Assembly (NCBI GenBank): GCA_963711315.1
Contig: CAVQDQ010000001.1
Location: 248,001-312,000, forward strand
Length of the DNA stretch: 64,000 nucleotides
Source of the DNA: PALSA-612 sp963711315
GTDB taxonomy: Bacteria; Actinomycetota; Thermoleophilia; Gaiellales; Gaiellaceae
Reading direction: 5' to 3'
Shown here: positions 51,415-63,230 of the stretch, one piece after another
Layout of the letters: the number at the start of each line of letters is the position of its first letter
Position numbering within the stretch: position 1 is the first letter of the stretch
The notes under the pieces: model-generated
Databases searched by the model: none
What the model was told of the DNA's origin: nothing
Seen by the model: the letters and a program-made list of their open reading frames with translations, nothing else
Made by a program: the position numbers and the translations under genes

Positions 51415-51825
51415 GTGGAGCGGACGCTCATCCTCGTCAAGCCCGACGCCATGGAGCGCGGCCTGCTCGGCGAGATCGTCGGGCGCTTCGAGCGTCGCGG
51501 CCTCGTCGTCCGCGCCGCGAAGCTGGTCAACGTCGACCGTGAGCTTGCCGAACGGCACTACGCCGAGCACGCGGAGAAGCCGTTCTTCGGCGAGCTCGTC
51601 GGCTTCATCACGACGGGATCGACGCTCGCGCTCGTGCTCGAGGGGGAGGACGCCGTGCGCGTGACGCGGGCGACGATCGGCGCCACGAACCCTGTCGACG
51701 CCGCCCCGGGCACGATCCGCGGCGACCTCGCGCTCGCGATGCCGAACAACCTCGTGCACGGCTCGGACTCGCCCGAGACCGCCGCGCGCGAGATCGAGCT
51801 CTGGTTCGGCGATGAGCTCGCCTGA
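51415..51825 (+). CDS. ndk: Nucleoside diphosphate kinase
   Basis: The product has 136 residues. The active-site string NNLVHGSDSPETAAREI carries the phosphorylated His115. ERTLILVKPDAMERGL and GATNPVDAAPGTIRGD are also diagnostic. It balances NTP and dNTP pools. GTG start 10 bp after the Zn-ribbon gene. The methyltransferase gene begins inside its 3' end. Confidence 0.96.
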   Translation: MERTLILVKPDAMERGLLGEIVGRFERRGLVVRAAKLVNVDRELAERHYAEHAEKPFFGELVGFITTGSTLALVLEGEDAVRVTRATIGATNPVDAAPGTIRGDLALAMPNNLVHGSDSPETAAREIELWFGDELA

Positions 51826-52586
51826 GTACCCCGAGTACGTCGCGCAGAACGTCGCGGTCTGGACGAGAAACAACGCGAAGTACACAGGCCCGAACGCGCG
51901 CAGCGGCGTGGACGGAGGAGGACATGAGCTGGGGCGTCTTCCTCGTTCCCGAGTCGGAGCTGAACGTCTACGGCGACGTCTCGGGGCTCGACGTCCTCGA
52001 TCTCGGTTGCGGCACGGCGTACCTCTCGGCCTGGCTCGCCAAGCGTGGAGCGCGGCCGGTCGGAGTCGATCCGACTCCGGCGCAGCTGGAGACGGCGCGC
52101 GAGATGCAGAAGGAGTTCGGGCTCGAGTTTCCGCTCGTGGAGGCGGTCGGCGAGGACGTGCCGCTCCCCGACGCCTCGTTCGACCTCGTCGCTTCGGAGT
52201 TCGGCGCCTCCATCTGGGCCGACCCCTACCGCTGGATCCCCGAAGCGGCGCGGCTGCTCCGACCCGGCGGGCGGCTCGTCTTCCTCCGTAACTCGACCCT
52301 GGCAACGCTGTGTATGCACATCGAGGACAACATGACCGAGCGCCTCCAGCGGCCTCAGCGTGGCCTGAACCGGATCGAATGGGAGGACACGGGTGAGGTC
52401 GAGTTCCATCTCCCGCACGGCGAGCTCATCGACCTGTTGCGCGACAGCGGCTTCGAGATCGAAAGGCTGATCGAGCTATATGCGCCCGAAGGTGCGGAGA
52501 CGCACGGGTTCTACGAGTACGTCACCCCCGAGTGGGCGCGGAAGTGGCCGGCGGAGGAGATCTGGGTCGCACGCAAGCACTCCTAG
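51812..52586 (+). CDS. SAM-dependent methyltransferase (frameshifted)
   Basis: The N-terminus from ATG 51812 (MSSPEYPEYVAQNVAVWTRN) is in one frame. After a break near 51898 the rest reads AAWTEEDMSWGVFLVPESEL, then motif I LDVLDLGCGTAYLSAWLAKR and SFDLVASEFGASIW. The joined 258 residues are typical of UbiE/Methyltransf_11 enzymes. The substrate is unknown. The start overlaps the ndk stop by 14 nt. Confidence 0.8.
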
Positions 52587-53606
52587 CGGCCGTCTGCGTC
52601 GCGGCGGTCGTCATCCCCGCCGCCACTCCGGGCGCGAGCGCGCTTGGCATCGAGCTCGTCGCTTCCGGACTGCGACAACCGGTGCACGTCGCCGCCGCTC
52701 CAGGGGAGCCGCAACGGCTCTACGTCGTCGAGCGCGCGGGACGCGTTCGCATTGTCGAGAAAGGGACGCGTGCTTCCACAAGCGTTCCTCGACATCCGCG
52801 GTCGGGTCCGCTCGGGCGGCCTCGTCGGTCTGCTCTCGATCGCCTTCCACCCCCGCTACCCGACCGACCGGCGCGCCTACGTCATGTACACGGCGCCGGG
52901 CGGGAACCTCGTCGTGCTCGAGCTTCGCGTCCGAGGAGGCCGCGCGCGCCCGAACCGGATCATTTTCAGCGCGAGAGTGCCGTCCAGCATCTACGCGCAC
53001 GTGGGCGGCCAGCTCGCCTTCGGCCCTGGCGGGCGACTGCTTGCGGGGATCGGCGACGGGCTCGAGCCCGCGGCGGCCCAGGATCCCTCGAGCGCGCTGG
53101 GCAAGATCCTGCGCCTGGACGTCGACCCGCCGCTGGCTCCGCCCGAGGTCGTGGCGATCGGCCTGCGCAATCCGTGGCGGTTCTCCTTCGACCGTAGCAC
53201 CGGCGATCTCTTCATCGGAGACGTGGGTGAGCGTGCGTTCGAGGAGATCGACGTCATCCGCAGGGGGACACGCGGCGTTCCCAACTTCGGCTGGGGAGCC
53301 GAGCCGCCCCCGCCGGACGCGACGCCGGCGTTCGTTCAGTACGCCCATCCCGCACGCGAGTGTGCAGCGGTCATCGGCGGCTTCGTCTACCGCGGTCGCA
53401 AGCTCCCGGCGGCGCGGGGGCGCTACTTCTACGGGGACACGTGCTCCGGCAGCGTGTGGAGCGTTCGCGCGGCTTCTGTCTCACCCAGGCCGCGAAGGGA
53501 GCCGTTCACCGTCGGCCAGCTCGCATCGTTCGGCGAGGACGCGGCAGGCGAGCTCTACCTGGTCGCGCGCGTAGACGGTGCCGTGATCCGGCTGACGCGC
53601 AGCTGA
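52544..53606 (+). CDS. PQQ-dependent sugar dehydrogenase-like protein (frameshifted)
   Basis: GTG 52544 (GTG 52532 is the alternative) starts a signal-like segment (ALLAAVCVAAVVIPAATPGA). It continues IELVASGLRQPVHVAAAPGE and LYVVERAGRVRIVEKG. After a break near 52765, in an AAAGGG run, the second frame gives VLPQAFLDIRGRVRSGG, GLLSIAFHPRYPTDRRAYVM, LGKILRLDVD, GLRNPWRFSFDRSTGDLFIG, and YFYGDTCSGSVW. This is the soluble glucose/sorbosone dehydrogenase six-bladed propeller. It would oxidise a sugar outside the cell using PQQ. Whether PQQ is made is unknown. Confidence 0.83.
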
Positions 53607-53613
53607 CCGCCGC

Positions 53614-54138
53614 ATGATCGTGCTCGCCTCGACGTCGCCCCAGCGACGCGCCATCCTCGAGCAGCTGCAGATCCCGTTCCGTGTCGTCGCGCCTGTCTAT
53701 GAGGAAGTGGGTGCCGATCCCGTCGAGCACGCGGTCGGGAAGGCCCGTTCGGTGGAGGGCGGGGGAAACCCGGTGCTCGGTGTCGACACCGTCGTCGTGC
53801 TGGATGGGGAGGTATTGGGCAAGCCCGCCGATGCTGACGACGCCTCATCGATGCTTGGGCGCCTCGGCGGCCGGACCCACGAGGTCGTGTCAGGGCTCTG
53901 CCTGCGCACCGACGAGTGGGAGGAAAGCGGGCTGGCGGTGACGGCGGTCACGTTCCGTGGACTGACCGCAGACGAGATCGCCGACTACGTCGCGGCCGGC
54001 GAGTGGCAAGGCCGTGCCGGCGCGTATGCGATCCAGGGTCTCGGCGCGGCGCTCGTCGAGCGAATCGACGGCGATTACCTCAACGTCGTCGGCCTCCCCG
54101 CGCCGCTGCTTCTGGGCTTCATGCAAGGGCGGCAATGA
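53614..54138 (+). CDS. maf: Maf-family nucleotide pyrophosphatase
   Basis: The product has 174 residues, with the hallmark LASTSPQRRAILEQLQIPF at the start. VLGVDTVVVLDGEVLGKPAD carries the catalytic Asp, GGRTHEVVSGLCLRTD follows, and GAYAIQGLGAALVERIDGDY is the C-terminal signature. It hydrolyses non-canonical NTPs such as dTTP/UTP or modified nucleotides. It precedes mreB, a common neighbour in cell-shape clusters. Confidence 0.93.
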   Translation: MIVLASTSPQRRAILEQLQIPFRVVAPVYEEVGADPVEHAVGKARSVEGGGNPVLGVDTVVVLDGEVLGKPADADDASSMLGRLGGRTHEVVSGLCLRTDEWEESGLAVTAVTFRGLTADEIADYVAAGEWQGRAGAYAIQGLGAALVERIDGDYLNVVGLPAPLLLGFMQGRQ

Positions 54139-54163
54139 CGCGCGGCTAGACTCCACCTCCCCG

Positions 54164-55225
54164 ATGGGCATCTTCGACAACCTCACAGGCTTCGGCAGCC
54201 GTGACATGGCGGTCGACCTCGGCACGGCGAACACGCTCGTGTACGTCCGTGGGCGCGGCATCGTCCTCTCCGAGCCCTCGGTGGTCGCGATCGACACGCG
54301 CTCGGGCGAGGTGCACGCCGTCGGAGTCGAGGCGAAGCGAATGCTCGGCCGCACACCGGGCTCGATCTCGGCCATCCGTCCGCTGAAGGACGGCGTCATC
54401 GCCGACTTCGACGTCACGGAACAGATGCTCCGCCACTTCATCCACAAGGTGCACCAGCACCGCTTTGCCCACCCGCGGGTAGTCGTCTGCGTCCCTTCGG
54501 GCGTGACCGGGGTCGAGCGGCGGGCCGTCGAGGAGGCGACGCTCTCGGCCGGCGCGCGCCAGGCCTACCTGATCGAGGAGCCGATGGCGGCTGCGATCGG
54601 AGCGGGCCTTCCCATCGCAGAGCCCGCGGGCAACATGATCGTCGACGTCGGCGGCGGCACGAGCGAGGTGGCCGTCATCTCGCTCGGCGGCATCGTCGTC
54701 TCCCAGAGCCTCCGCGTCGGCGGCGACGAGATGGACGAGTCCATCGTCAATCACGTCAAGAAGGAGTACAAGCTCCTGATCGGCCAGCAGACGGCCGAGG
54801 AGATCAAGCTCGAGATCGGCTCGGCCTACCCGATGAAGGACGAGCTGAAGGCGGAGGTTCGCGGACGCGACATGCTGACCGGCCTCCCAAAGACTGTGGT
54901 CATGTCTTCCGACGAGGTGCGCCACGCCCTCGAGGATCCGGTCGGCCAGATCCTCGATGCCATCAGACAGACGCTCGACAAGACTCCTCCCGAGCTCGCC
55001 GCGGACATCATGGACCGGGGCGTGATGCTGGCCGGCGGGGGCGCGCTGCTCACCGGCCTGGACGAGCGCCTGCGCCACGAGACCCACATGCCCGTCCATG
55101 TGGCGGACTCGCCTCTCACGTGCGTAGCCGTGGGGTCCGGCAAGAGCCTCGAAGAGTTCGAAGTCATTCACCGCAGCCAGAAAGACCGGGGCCGCAACCG
55201 GAGCCGGGCTAACAGCCGGGTCTGA
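54164..55225 (+). CDS. mreB: Rod shape-determining protein MreB
   Basis: The product has 353 residues from ATG 54164. Actin-fold signatures: MAVDLGTANTLVYVRGRGIV (phosphate 1), MIVDVGGGTSEVAVISLGGI (phosphate 2), and MLAGGGALLTGLDERL (adenosine). It has an N-terminal amphipathic start (MGIFDNLTGFG). It forms membrane filaments that guide lateral-wall synthesis. TAGACT (54147-54152) lies 11 nt upstream, so it has its own promoter. It heads the mreBCD-mrdA-rodA cluster. Confidence 0.97.
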   Translation: MGIFDNLTGFGSRDMAVDLGTANTLVYVRGRGIVLSEPSVVAIDTRSGEVHAVGVEAKRMLGRTPGSISAIRPLKDGVIADFDVTEQMLRHFIHKVHQHRFAHPRVVVCVPSGVTGVERRAVEEATLSAGARQAYLIEEPMAAAIGAGLPIAEPAGNMIVDVGGGTSEVAVISLGGIVVSQSLRVGGDEMDESIVNHVKKEYKLLIGQQTAEEIKLEIGSAYPMKDELKAEVRGRDMLTGLPKTVVMSSDEVRHALEDPVGQILDAIRQTLDKTPPELAADIMDRGVMLAGGGALLTGLDERLRHETHMPVHVADSPLTCVAVGSGKSLEEFEVIHRSQKDRGRNRSRANSRV

Positions 55226-55266
55226 TCGCAGCCGTTCCGCAGGCTTCCCTACACTAAGGAACCCTC

Positions 55267-56226
55267 GTGCCTCGCCACCGATCAGCACGGGTCGGGACGC
55301 TCGTTCCGACCGGGCGGCGGCCCGTTGCCCCGGCAGGAGCGCCTGCGAAGCTGGGGCGGCCGCTGCTACGGCGAGTGACCGTCATCGGTCTCGTCGTGCT
55401 CTCGCTTGCGCTGCTCAGCGTGTACTTCCGCGAGTCGTCGAGCGGCACGCTGCACAGCGTGCAGGACGCCGGCGCGTCGGTGATCTACCCCTTCCAGGTG
55501 GCGGCGGAGCGCGTGGCGCAACCGTTCGAGGATGCCTTCGGCTGGGCGGGGGACGTTCTCGGCGCCGAGTCGGAGAACGAGAAGCTGCGCGCCGAGGTCA
55601 AGCGCTTGCGGCAGCAGCTCGTACAGAGCCAGACCGCGGTGCTGCAGAACGCCGAGCTGCGCCGGCTGCTCCGCTTCCGGCAAGGGACGACCTTCCCGGG
55701 CGACTACAACGGCGTGGCTGCCCGCATCATCGGCCGCACACCGGGGCAGTTCGAGCAGCAGGTGCTGATCGCCGCCGGCTCGAACGCTCGCGTCCACGTC
55801 AACGACCCCGTGGTCACCGCCGCCGGCCTCGTCGGACGCGTGACGCGAGTGTCGCGGCGCAGCGCCCGCGTGACGCTGCTAACGGACGAGACCAGCGCCG
55901 TCTCGGCTCTCGACCTCAAGACGAACGCCGCAGGCATCGTCAGCCACGGCGTCGCCGGCGGCGACGCACTCGCCCTCGAGCGGGTGCAGAAAGAGGACGT
56001 CGTCGAGGCCGGCGACGTCGTGATCTCCGCGGGCTGGCGATCCGGCCGCCTCGCGTCGATCTACCCGCGCGGGATCCCGATCGGCCTCGTCACCAGCGTC
56101 GGCCAGCTCGACACGGACATCTACAAGCGGATCGAGGTCGACCCATTCGTCGACTTCTCCTCGCTCGACTCGGTGCTCGTGCTGGTGGAGAAGCCGGGGA
56201 CCTCGACGCGGGCGAGCCGCCGATGA
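55267..56226 (+). CDS. mreC: Rod shape-determining protein MreC
   Basis: The product has 319 residues. A cytoplasmic basic N-terminus is followed by one helix (VTVIGLVVLSLALLSVYF), a coiled coil (ENEKLRAEVKRLRQQLVQSQ), and the beta-rich periplasmic domain (VAARIIGRTPGQFEQQVLIA; VVISAGWRSGRLASIYPRGI). It links MreB to PBP2. GTG 55267 with AAGGA 6-7 nt upstream and TACACT at 55250. It overlaps mreD by 4 nt. Confidence 0.93.
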   Translation: MPRHRSARVGTLVPTGRRPVAPAGAPAKLGRPLLRRVTVIGLVVLSLALLSVYFRESSSGTLHSVQDAGASVIYPFQVAAERVAQPFEDAFGWAGDVLGAESENEKLRAEVKRLRQQLVQSQTAVLQNAELRRLLRFRQGTTFPGDYNGVAARIIGRTPGQFEQQVLIAAGSNARVHVNDPVVTAAGLVGRVTRVSRRSARVTLLTDETSAVSALDLKTNAAGIVSHGVAGGDALALERVQKEDVVEAGDVVISAGWRSGRLASIYPRGIPIGLVTSVGQLDTDIYKRIEVDPFVDFSSLDSVLVLVEKPGTSTRASRR

Positions 56227-56744
56227 TCGATGCACTCAAGGTCGCCGTCGCCGTCTTTATCGCGGCGGTGCTCCAGGCGTCGGTGTTCTCGGACGCTTCT
56301 ATCCTCGGTGCCGCGCCCGACATCCTGCTTGTCACCCTCGTGGCCGTTGCCCTCCTCCGCGGAGCGACCACGGGTGCGGTCGCCGGCTTCTTCGGAGGGC
56401 TCGTGATCGACATCGCTCTGCTCGACACGCTCGGCGTGACGTCGCTGCTGCTGACCCTCGTCGGCTACTGGGCAGGCCGCTACGGCGAGACGACTCCGTC
56501 ACGCCGCCGCTACGCGCCGTACCTCGCGGTGGGCGTGATGACGGTGCTCTACCTCGTCGGCATGCTCGCGCTGCGCTTCATGTTGGCCGAGCCCGCTCCG
56601 GCGCGCGACGTGCTCGTCGACACCTTGTTCCAGTCCGTCGCGCTCAACCTCTTGCTCACGTGGCCGGTCTTCGCCGTCGTCCGGCGGCTGCTTCCTCGCC
56701 GCCCGGCTGCGACGTTCGGCCCAGAGGTGAGTGCTCTTGGCTAG
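56223..56744 (+). CDS. mreD: Rod shape-determining protein MreD
   Basis: The product has 173 residues and five to six membrane helices (VAVAVFIAAVLQASVFSDAS; AVAGFFGGLVIDIALLDTLG). The 'G...GLxxDxxxxxxLG' element is characteristic of MreD. It overlaps mreC (ATGA) and the PBP2 gene, consistent with one transcript. Confidence 0.9.
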   Translation: MIDALKVAVAVFIAAVLQASVFSDASILGAAPDILLVTLVAVALLRGATTGAVAGFFGGLVIDIALLDTLGVTSLLLTLVGYWAGRYGETTPSRRRYAPYLAVGVMTVLYLVGMLALRFMLAEPAPARDVLVDTLFQSVALNLLLTWPVFAVVRRLLPRRPAATFGPEVSALG

Positions 56745-58738
56745 TACCGGTCAGCAGCTGCCGAGCTTCCTCCCGCCCGACCCGAAGGTCGAGGAGCCGT
56801 ATCTGCTGACACCGCGCATGGCGATGCGGGTTGCCGTCCTCGGTGGCATCGCATTGATCGCGTTCGGCGTCCTCTTCCTCCGGCTGTGGTCGCTCCAGAT
56901 CCTTTCGCCGGAGAAGTACCAGACAGCCGCGCTCGAGAACCAGCTTCGCCTCGACCGCATCGAGGCTCCGCGCGGCACGATCGTCGACCGCAACGGCCGC
57001 CCGCTCGTTCGTAACGTGGTCTCGACGGCGGTCGTGCTCTGGCCGGCCAACCTGCCACTGGGCTCGGGCCGCGACACGGAAGTGCGGGAGCTGGCCAAGA
57101 TCCTCGACGCCCCCTTCTGGAGACTCCGCCGGCAAATTCGCTCTCACCAGAACGATCCGCTGACGCCGGTGACGCTGAAGGTGGCCGTTTCCCCGGAGGT
57201 GATCGCGTACCTCGAAGAGCACAGGAGCGAGCTCCCGGGCGTCGACCTCAAGCAGACCTACCTGCGCTCCTACCCGGCCGAGTCGCTAATGGCCCAGGTG
57301 CTCGGCTACGTCAACGAGATCTCGGCCGAGCCAGCTGAAGCAGATGCGCAAGGACGGCTACGTGCTCGGCGACCGGATCGGCCAATCGGGCGTCGAAGCC
57401 GCGTTCGACACGTACCTGCGCGGAACGGCCGGCATCGCCGAGCTTCGTGTCGACTCGCTGGGCCGACCCAAGAGCGAGCTGACGCTGACGCGGGCACCGA
57501 CGCCGGGCGACAACATCCGGCTCACGATCGACGTCTCGCTTCAGCGCGCCGCCGAGCGTGCGCTGCAATACGGCATCGCGCGTGCGCACGCCGATGGCAA
57601 GTGGGCGGCGAACGGCGGCGCGATCGTCGCGCTCGATCCGAACACCGGCGACGTGCTCGCGATGGCGTCGAACCCGACGTTCCGGCCCAGCGTTTACACG
57701 GGACGGGACGACGAGAAGCTGAAGCCGCTGCTCGACGCCGAGACCGCGCGCAGGGAGAACTATCCGGGCCTGAACCGCGCCACCGCCGCGATCTATCCGC
57801 CCGGCTCGACCTTCAAGCCGATCACGGCGCTGGCCGCGCTGCAGGAGCATCTGGTCGACCAGTACACGCTCCTGCCGTGCACGGGCTCGTACAGGGTGGA
57901 GGGCGTCACGGGCGCCGACCAGGTATTCAACAACTGGGACCTCAATGTCGACCGGCCGATGGCAATGACGGAGGCGATCGCGGCCTCCTGCGATACGTAC
58001 TTCTACCGCCTGGGGACGATGTTCTATGACCTGCCTCCGGAGCGCGGCCACCCGCTGCAGGCGTGGGCCAGCCGCTTCGGGATCGGTTCCCTGACGGGTG
58101 TCGACATCGCTCCCGAGGCGAAAGGGATCCTGCCAACCCCGGAGTGGCGCGAGGCCACATACACGAACGAGATCGACAAGCTCTGGAAGCCGGGCGACTC
58201 GATCCAGCTGACCATCGGCCAGAAGGACGTCGCAGTGACGCCTTTGCAGATGGCGCGCTTCTTCGCGCTCGTCGCCAACGGCGGCAAGGTCGTGACGCCG
58301 CACGTCGTCTCCGCCGTCGAGAAGACCGGCGGCCAGAACGCGGCGCCGACGGTCATCAAGTCCTTCCAGCCGCCGCCGCCGGCCGACAGCGGCGCCGATC
58401 CGACGGCGATCGACGTGATCCAGGGCGCGCTCTACGACGCCACGCACGCTTCGTACGGCACTGCGACCTCCGTCTTCGGCAACTTCTCGATCCCCGTCGC
58501 CGGCAAGACCGGCACGGCGGAGAAGGTCGTACAGCTACCCGGTTACAGCTACCCGCTGCTGCTCGACCAGTCGTGGTGGTGTGGTTACGCGCCCGCGGAC
58601 AGTCCCACCATCGCGCTCTGTGCGGTGATCGAGAACGGCGGCCACGGAGGCACGGCGGCCGCGCCCGCGGCGCTCAAGGTCTTCGAGAACTACTTCCACA
58701 CGAAGGCGCCGACCATCGGCGCGATCAACTCCGACTGA
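56731..58738 (+). CDS. mrdA: Penicillin-binding protein 2, elongasome transpeptidase (frameshifted)
   Basis: The first frame starts at GTG 56731. It holds the cytoplasmic tail, one membrane helix (VAVLGGIALIAFGVLFLRLW) and the PBP dimerisation domain (RIEAPRGTIVDRNGRPLVRN; AQVLGYVNEISAE). After a one-base break near 57331 the second frame (QMRKDGYVLGDRIGQSGVEA) reaches the transpeptidase domain with PPGSTFKPI (SxxK), AASCDTYFY (SxN-type) and VAGKTGTAEKV (KTG). Joined length is about 669. It crosslinks lateral-wall peptidoglycan together with RodA. The break inserts one C; an assembly indel is likely. Confidence 0.92.
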
Positions 58739-59922
58739 TGGCCGAGTACGTCGACACCGTCCAGAGCACCCGCCGTCGCAGGCGACCCGCACCGTTCGCG
58801 CGGTCGGAGGAGCGGCCGCTCATCGCTCGACTCGACTGGGTGCTGCTCGCCGCCGCCGGCGGCCTCGTCGTCTTCGGGCTCTGGGCCATCTCAGGGATCA
58901 CCCGTCACGACGTCCCGGGCGAGCCGGACTACTACCTCACGCGCCAGCTCGTGTTCGCCGGGGTCGGAATCGTGCTGATGGTGGGCGCGATCTTCATCGA
59001 TCCCGCGCTGTACAGACGATGGAAGGCTGCTCTCTACAGCGTGATGATCGGCCTGATGGTGCTCGTAGCGCTCCTCGGCACCGTCGCCCGCGGATCCCGC
59101 CGCTGGATCGACGTCTCGTTCTTCCGCTTTCAGCCCTCCGAGTTCGGGAAGCTCATGTTCGTCCTCTTCATCGCCGCTCTCCTCGCCGACCGCATCAGGC
59201 GCATCGAGGACGTGCGGACGCCGCTGCTGGCCATCGCGCTCGCGGTGCCGCCGGTGCTGCTCGTCTTCCTCCAGCCGGACCTCGGCAGCGGGCTCGTCTA
59301 CCTGGCCGCCCTCGGCGCGTGCCTCTTCGTGGCCGGCGTCCGCTGGCTGCACCTGGCAGTGCTCATGGCGATCACCCTGATCGTGGTGTCGGCGGCTCTG
59401 TGGGTCTTGCCCGCCGTGGGGATAGAGGTGCTCAAGCCGTACCAGACCGACCGCCTGACAGGCTTCCTCGACCCCAACCAGGACCCGCAGGGCACGACGT
59501 GGAACCAACGCCAGTCGATCACGGCCGTCGGCTCCGGCGGCTTCTCGGGGCGAGGCGTGGACGAGGCCACGCAGACGCGGCTCGACTACCTGCCCGAGCA
59601 CGCCACCGACTTCGCGTTCGCCTCGCTATCCGAGCAGCGCGGGTTCGTCGGCGCCGGCGTCCTGCTCCTGCTCTACCTACTCGTCGTCTGGCGGGGACTG
59701 AAGATCGCCACCATCGCGCGCGACGCCTTCTCGGCCATCGCCGCGACGGGCATCGTCTTCGCGCTGCTGTTCCAGATCTTCATCAACATCGGGATGGCCA
59801 CCGGCGTGGCACCGGTGACGGGCATCACGCTTCCGTTCGTGAGCGTCGGCGGGTCCTCGCTCGTGGCGAACCTCGTCGCGATAGGCGTGCTGGAGGCGAT
59901 CGCCGTCCGCGGCGGGCGGTGA
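58738..59922 (+). CDS. rodA: Rod shape-determining glycosyltransferase RodA
   Basis: The product has 394 residues and about ten membrane helices (SEDS family). Conserved loops: RGSRRWIDVSFFRFQPSEFG, LQPDLGSGLVYLAALGACLF, DYLPEHATDFAFASLSEQRG, and GITLPFVSVGGSSLVANLVA. It polymerises glycan strands from lipid II. ATG 58738 overlaps the mrdA stop by 1 nt (TGATG), so the polymerase and transpeptidase are coupled. Confidence 0.96.
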   Translation: MAEYVDTVQSTRRRRRPAPFARSEERPLIARLDWVLLAAAGGLVVFGLWAISGITRHDVPGEPDYYLTRQLVFAGVGIVLMVGAIFIDPALYRRWKAALYSVMIGLMVLVALLGTVARGSRRWIDVSFFRFQPSEFGKLMFVLFIAALLADRIRRIEDVRTPLLAIALAVPPVLLVFLQPDLGSGLVYLAALGACLFVAGVRWLHLAVLMAITLIVVSAALWVLPAVGIEVLKPYQTDRLTGFLDPNQDPQGTTWNQRQSITAVGSGGFSGRGVDEATQTRLDYLPEHATDFAFASLSEQRGFVGAGVLLLLYLLVVWRGLKIATIARDAFSAIAATGIVFALLFQIFINIGMATGVAPVTGITLPFVSVGGSSLVANLVAIGVLEAIAVRGGR

Positions 59923-59932
59923 AGCCGCCCTC

Positions 59933-60313
59933 TTAGAGAAGCTTGCGGCTCGCGAAGACGCGCTTCACGGAGCGCGCCGTATTCAGGGTCCGCGCGAAGC
60001 CGATGAACGGCGACAGGAAGATGACCGTCTCGACTATCTGCCCGGGCGGCACACCTACGTTGAGCGCGATACCGATGTGGTACTCGAGCTGAGGCTCCGC
60101 GCCGCCCATGGCCGATAGCGCCGAGATGGCGGCGAGCTGGCGAGCGTGATCGTCGAGCGTCGGCCGCGAGTAGATGTCGCCGTAGCCGAACTCGATCACG
60201 TAGCGGGCAAGATCGGGGGAGACCTCCTCCAGCCCGGCCATGACCGACTCGCCGTGTTCGCCGGCGAGCTCCGAGAGCCGCTGCCGGCCTTGCTCGTACC
60301 GATCGTCACCCAT
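59933..60313 (-). CDS. Carboxymuconolactone decarboxylase-family protein
   Basis: The product has 126 residues from ATG 60313, with AGGAGAAGCGCA upstream. CMD domain: FGYGDIYSRPTLDDHARQLA, ISALSAMGGAEPQLEYHIGI and ALNVGVPPGQIVETVIFLSP. The His in 'LEYHIGIALNVG' is conserved. No CxxC pair is present, so it is of the gamma-CMD type rather than AhpD. Substrate unknown. Confidence 0.88.
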   Translation of the reverse strand: MGDDRYEQGRQRLSELAGEHGESVMAGLEEVSPDLARYVIEFGYGDIYSRPTLDDHARQLAAISALSAMGGAEPQLEYHIGIALNVGVPPGQIVETVIFLSPFIGFARTLNTARSVKRVFASRKLL

Positions 60314-60366
60314 TGCGCTTCTCCTCTCGTGTACTCCGTCCGGATGGGGTCCTAGCATTGCCGAGC

Positions 60367-60582
60367 GTGGCAAAGCTCGAGAAGGCACTGCCGCCCCGAT
60401 CCGAAGCAGAAGAGCTGCTCGAGATCGAGGAAGCCGACGCGTGGTTCGAGTATCTCGACAGCATTCGCAACCTCGCGAGCAACGAGCAGCGGTATGCCGA
60501 GGTCGAGCCGTGGGCCTGGGCGCGGCTCGCGGTGCGCCTGCGCACGGTCCGCACGCGGAGATCGAAGCTCAAGGCGGCGTGA
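60367..60582 (+). CDS. Small conserved-looking hypothetical protein
   Basis: The product has 71 residues from GTG 60367 (VAKLEKALPPRSEAEELLEI). TAGCAT (60353-60358) lies 8 nt upstream, giving a leaderless mRNA. It is highly charged and helical (EEADAWFEYLDSIRNLASNE), with no membrane segment. I do not recognise it. It lies between the CMD gene and RNase E/G. The 119 bp after it (60583-60701) form the rne leader and hold no other gene. Confidence 0.6.
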   Translation: MAKLEKALPPRSEAEELLEIEEADAWFEYLDSIRNLASNEQRYAEVEPWAWARLAVRLRTVRTRRSKLKAA

Positions 60583-60701
60583 CCCTACTGCTACGCTGGC
60601 TCGAGAGGTTTTCACAGTGATCCTCACACACAACGCGCTGCACGCCCCGCGCCCCTTGGCGGCCGCCGGTCGCGCGCGCGCTTATTTCGAAGGAGAAATT
60701 C

Positions 60702-63201
<2,500 letters not shown>

Positions 63202-63230
<29 letters not shown>
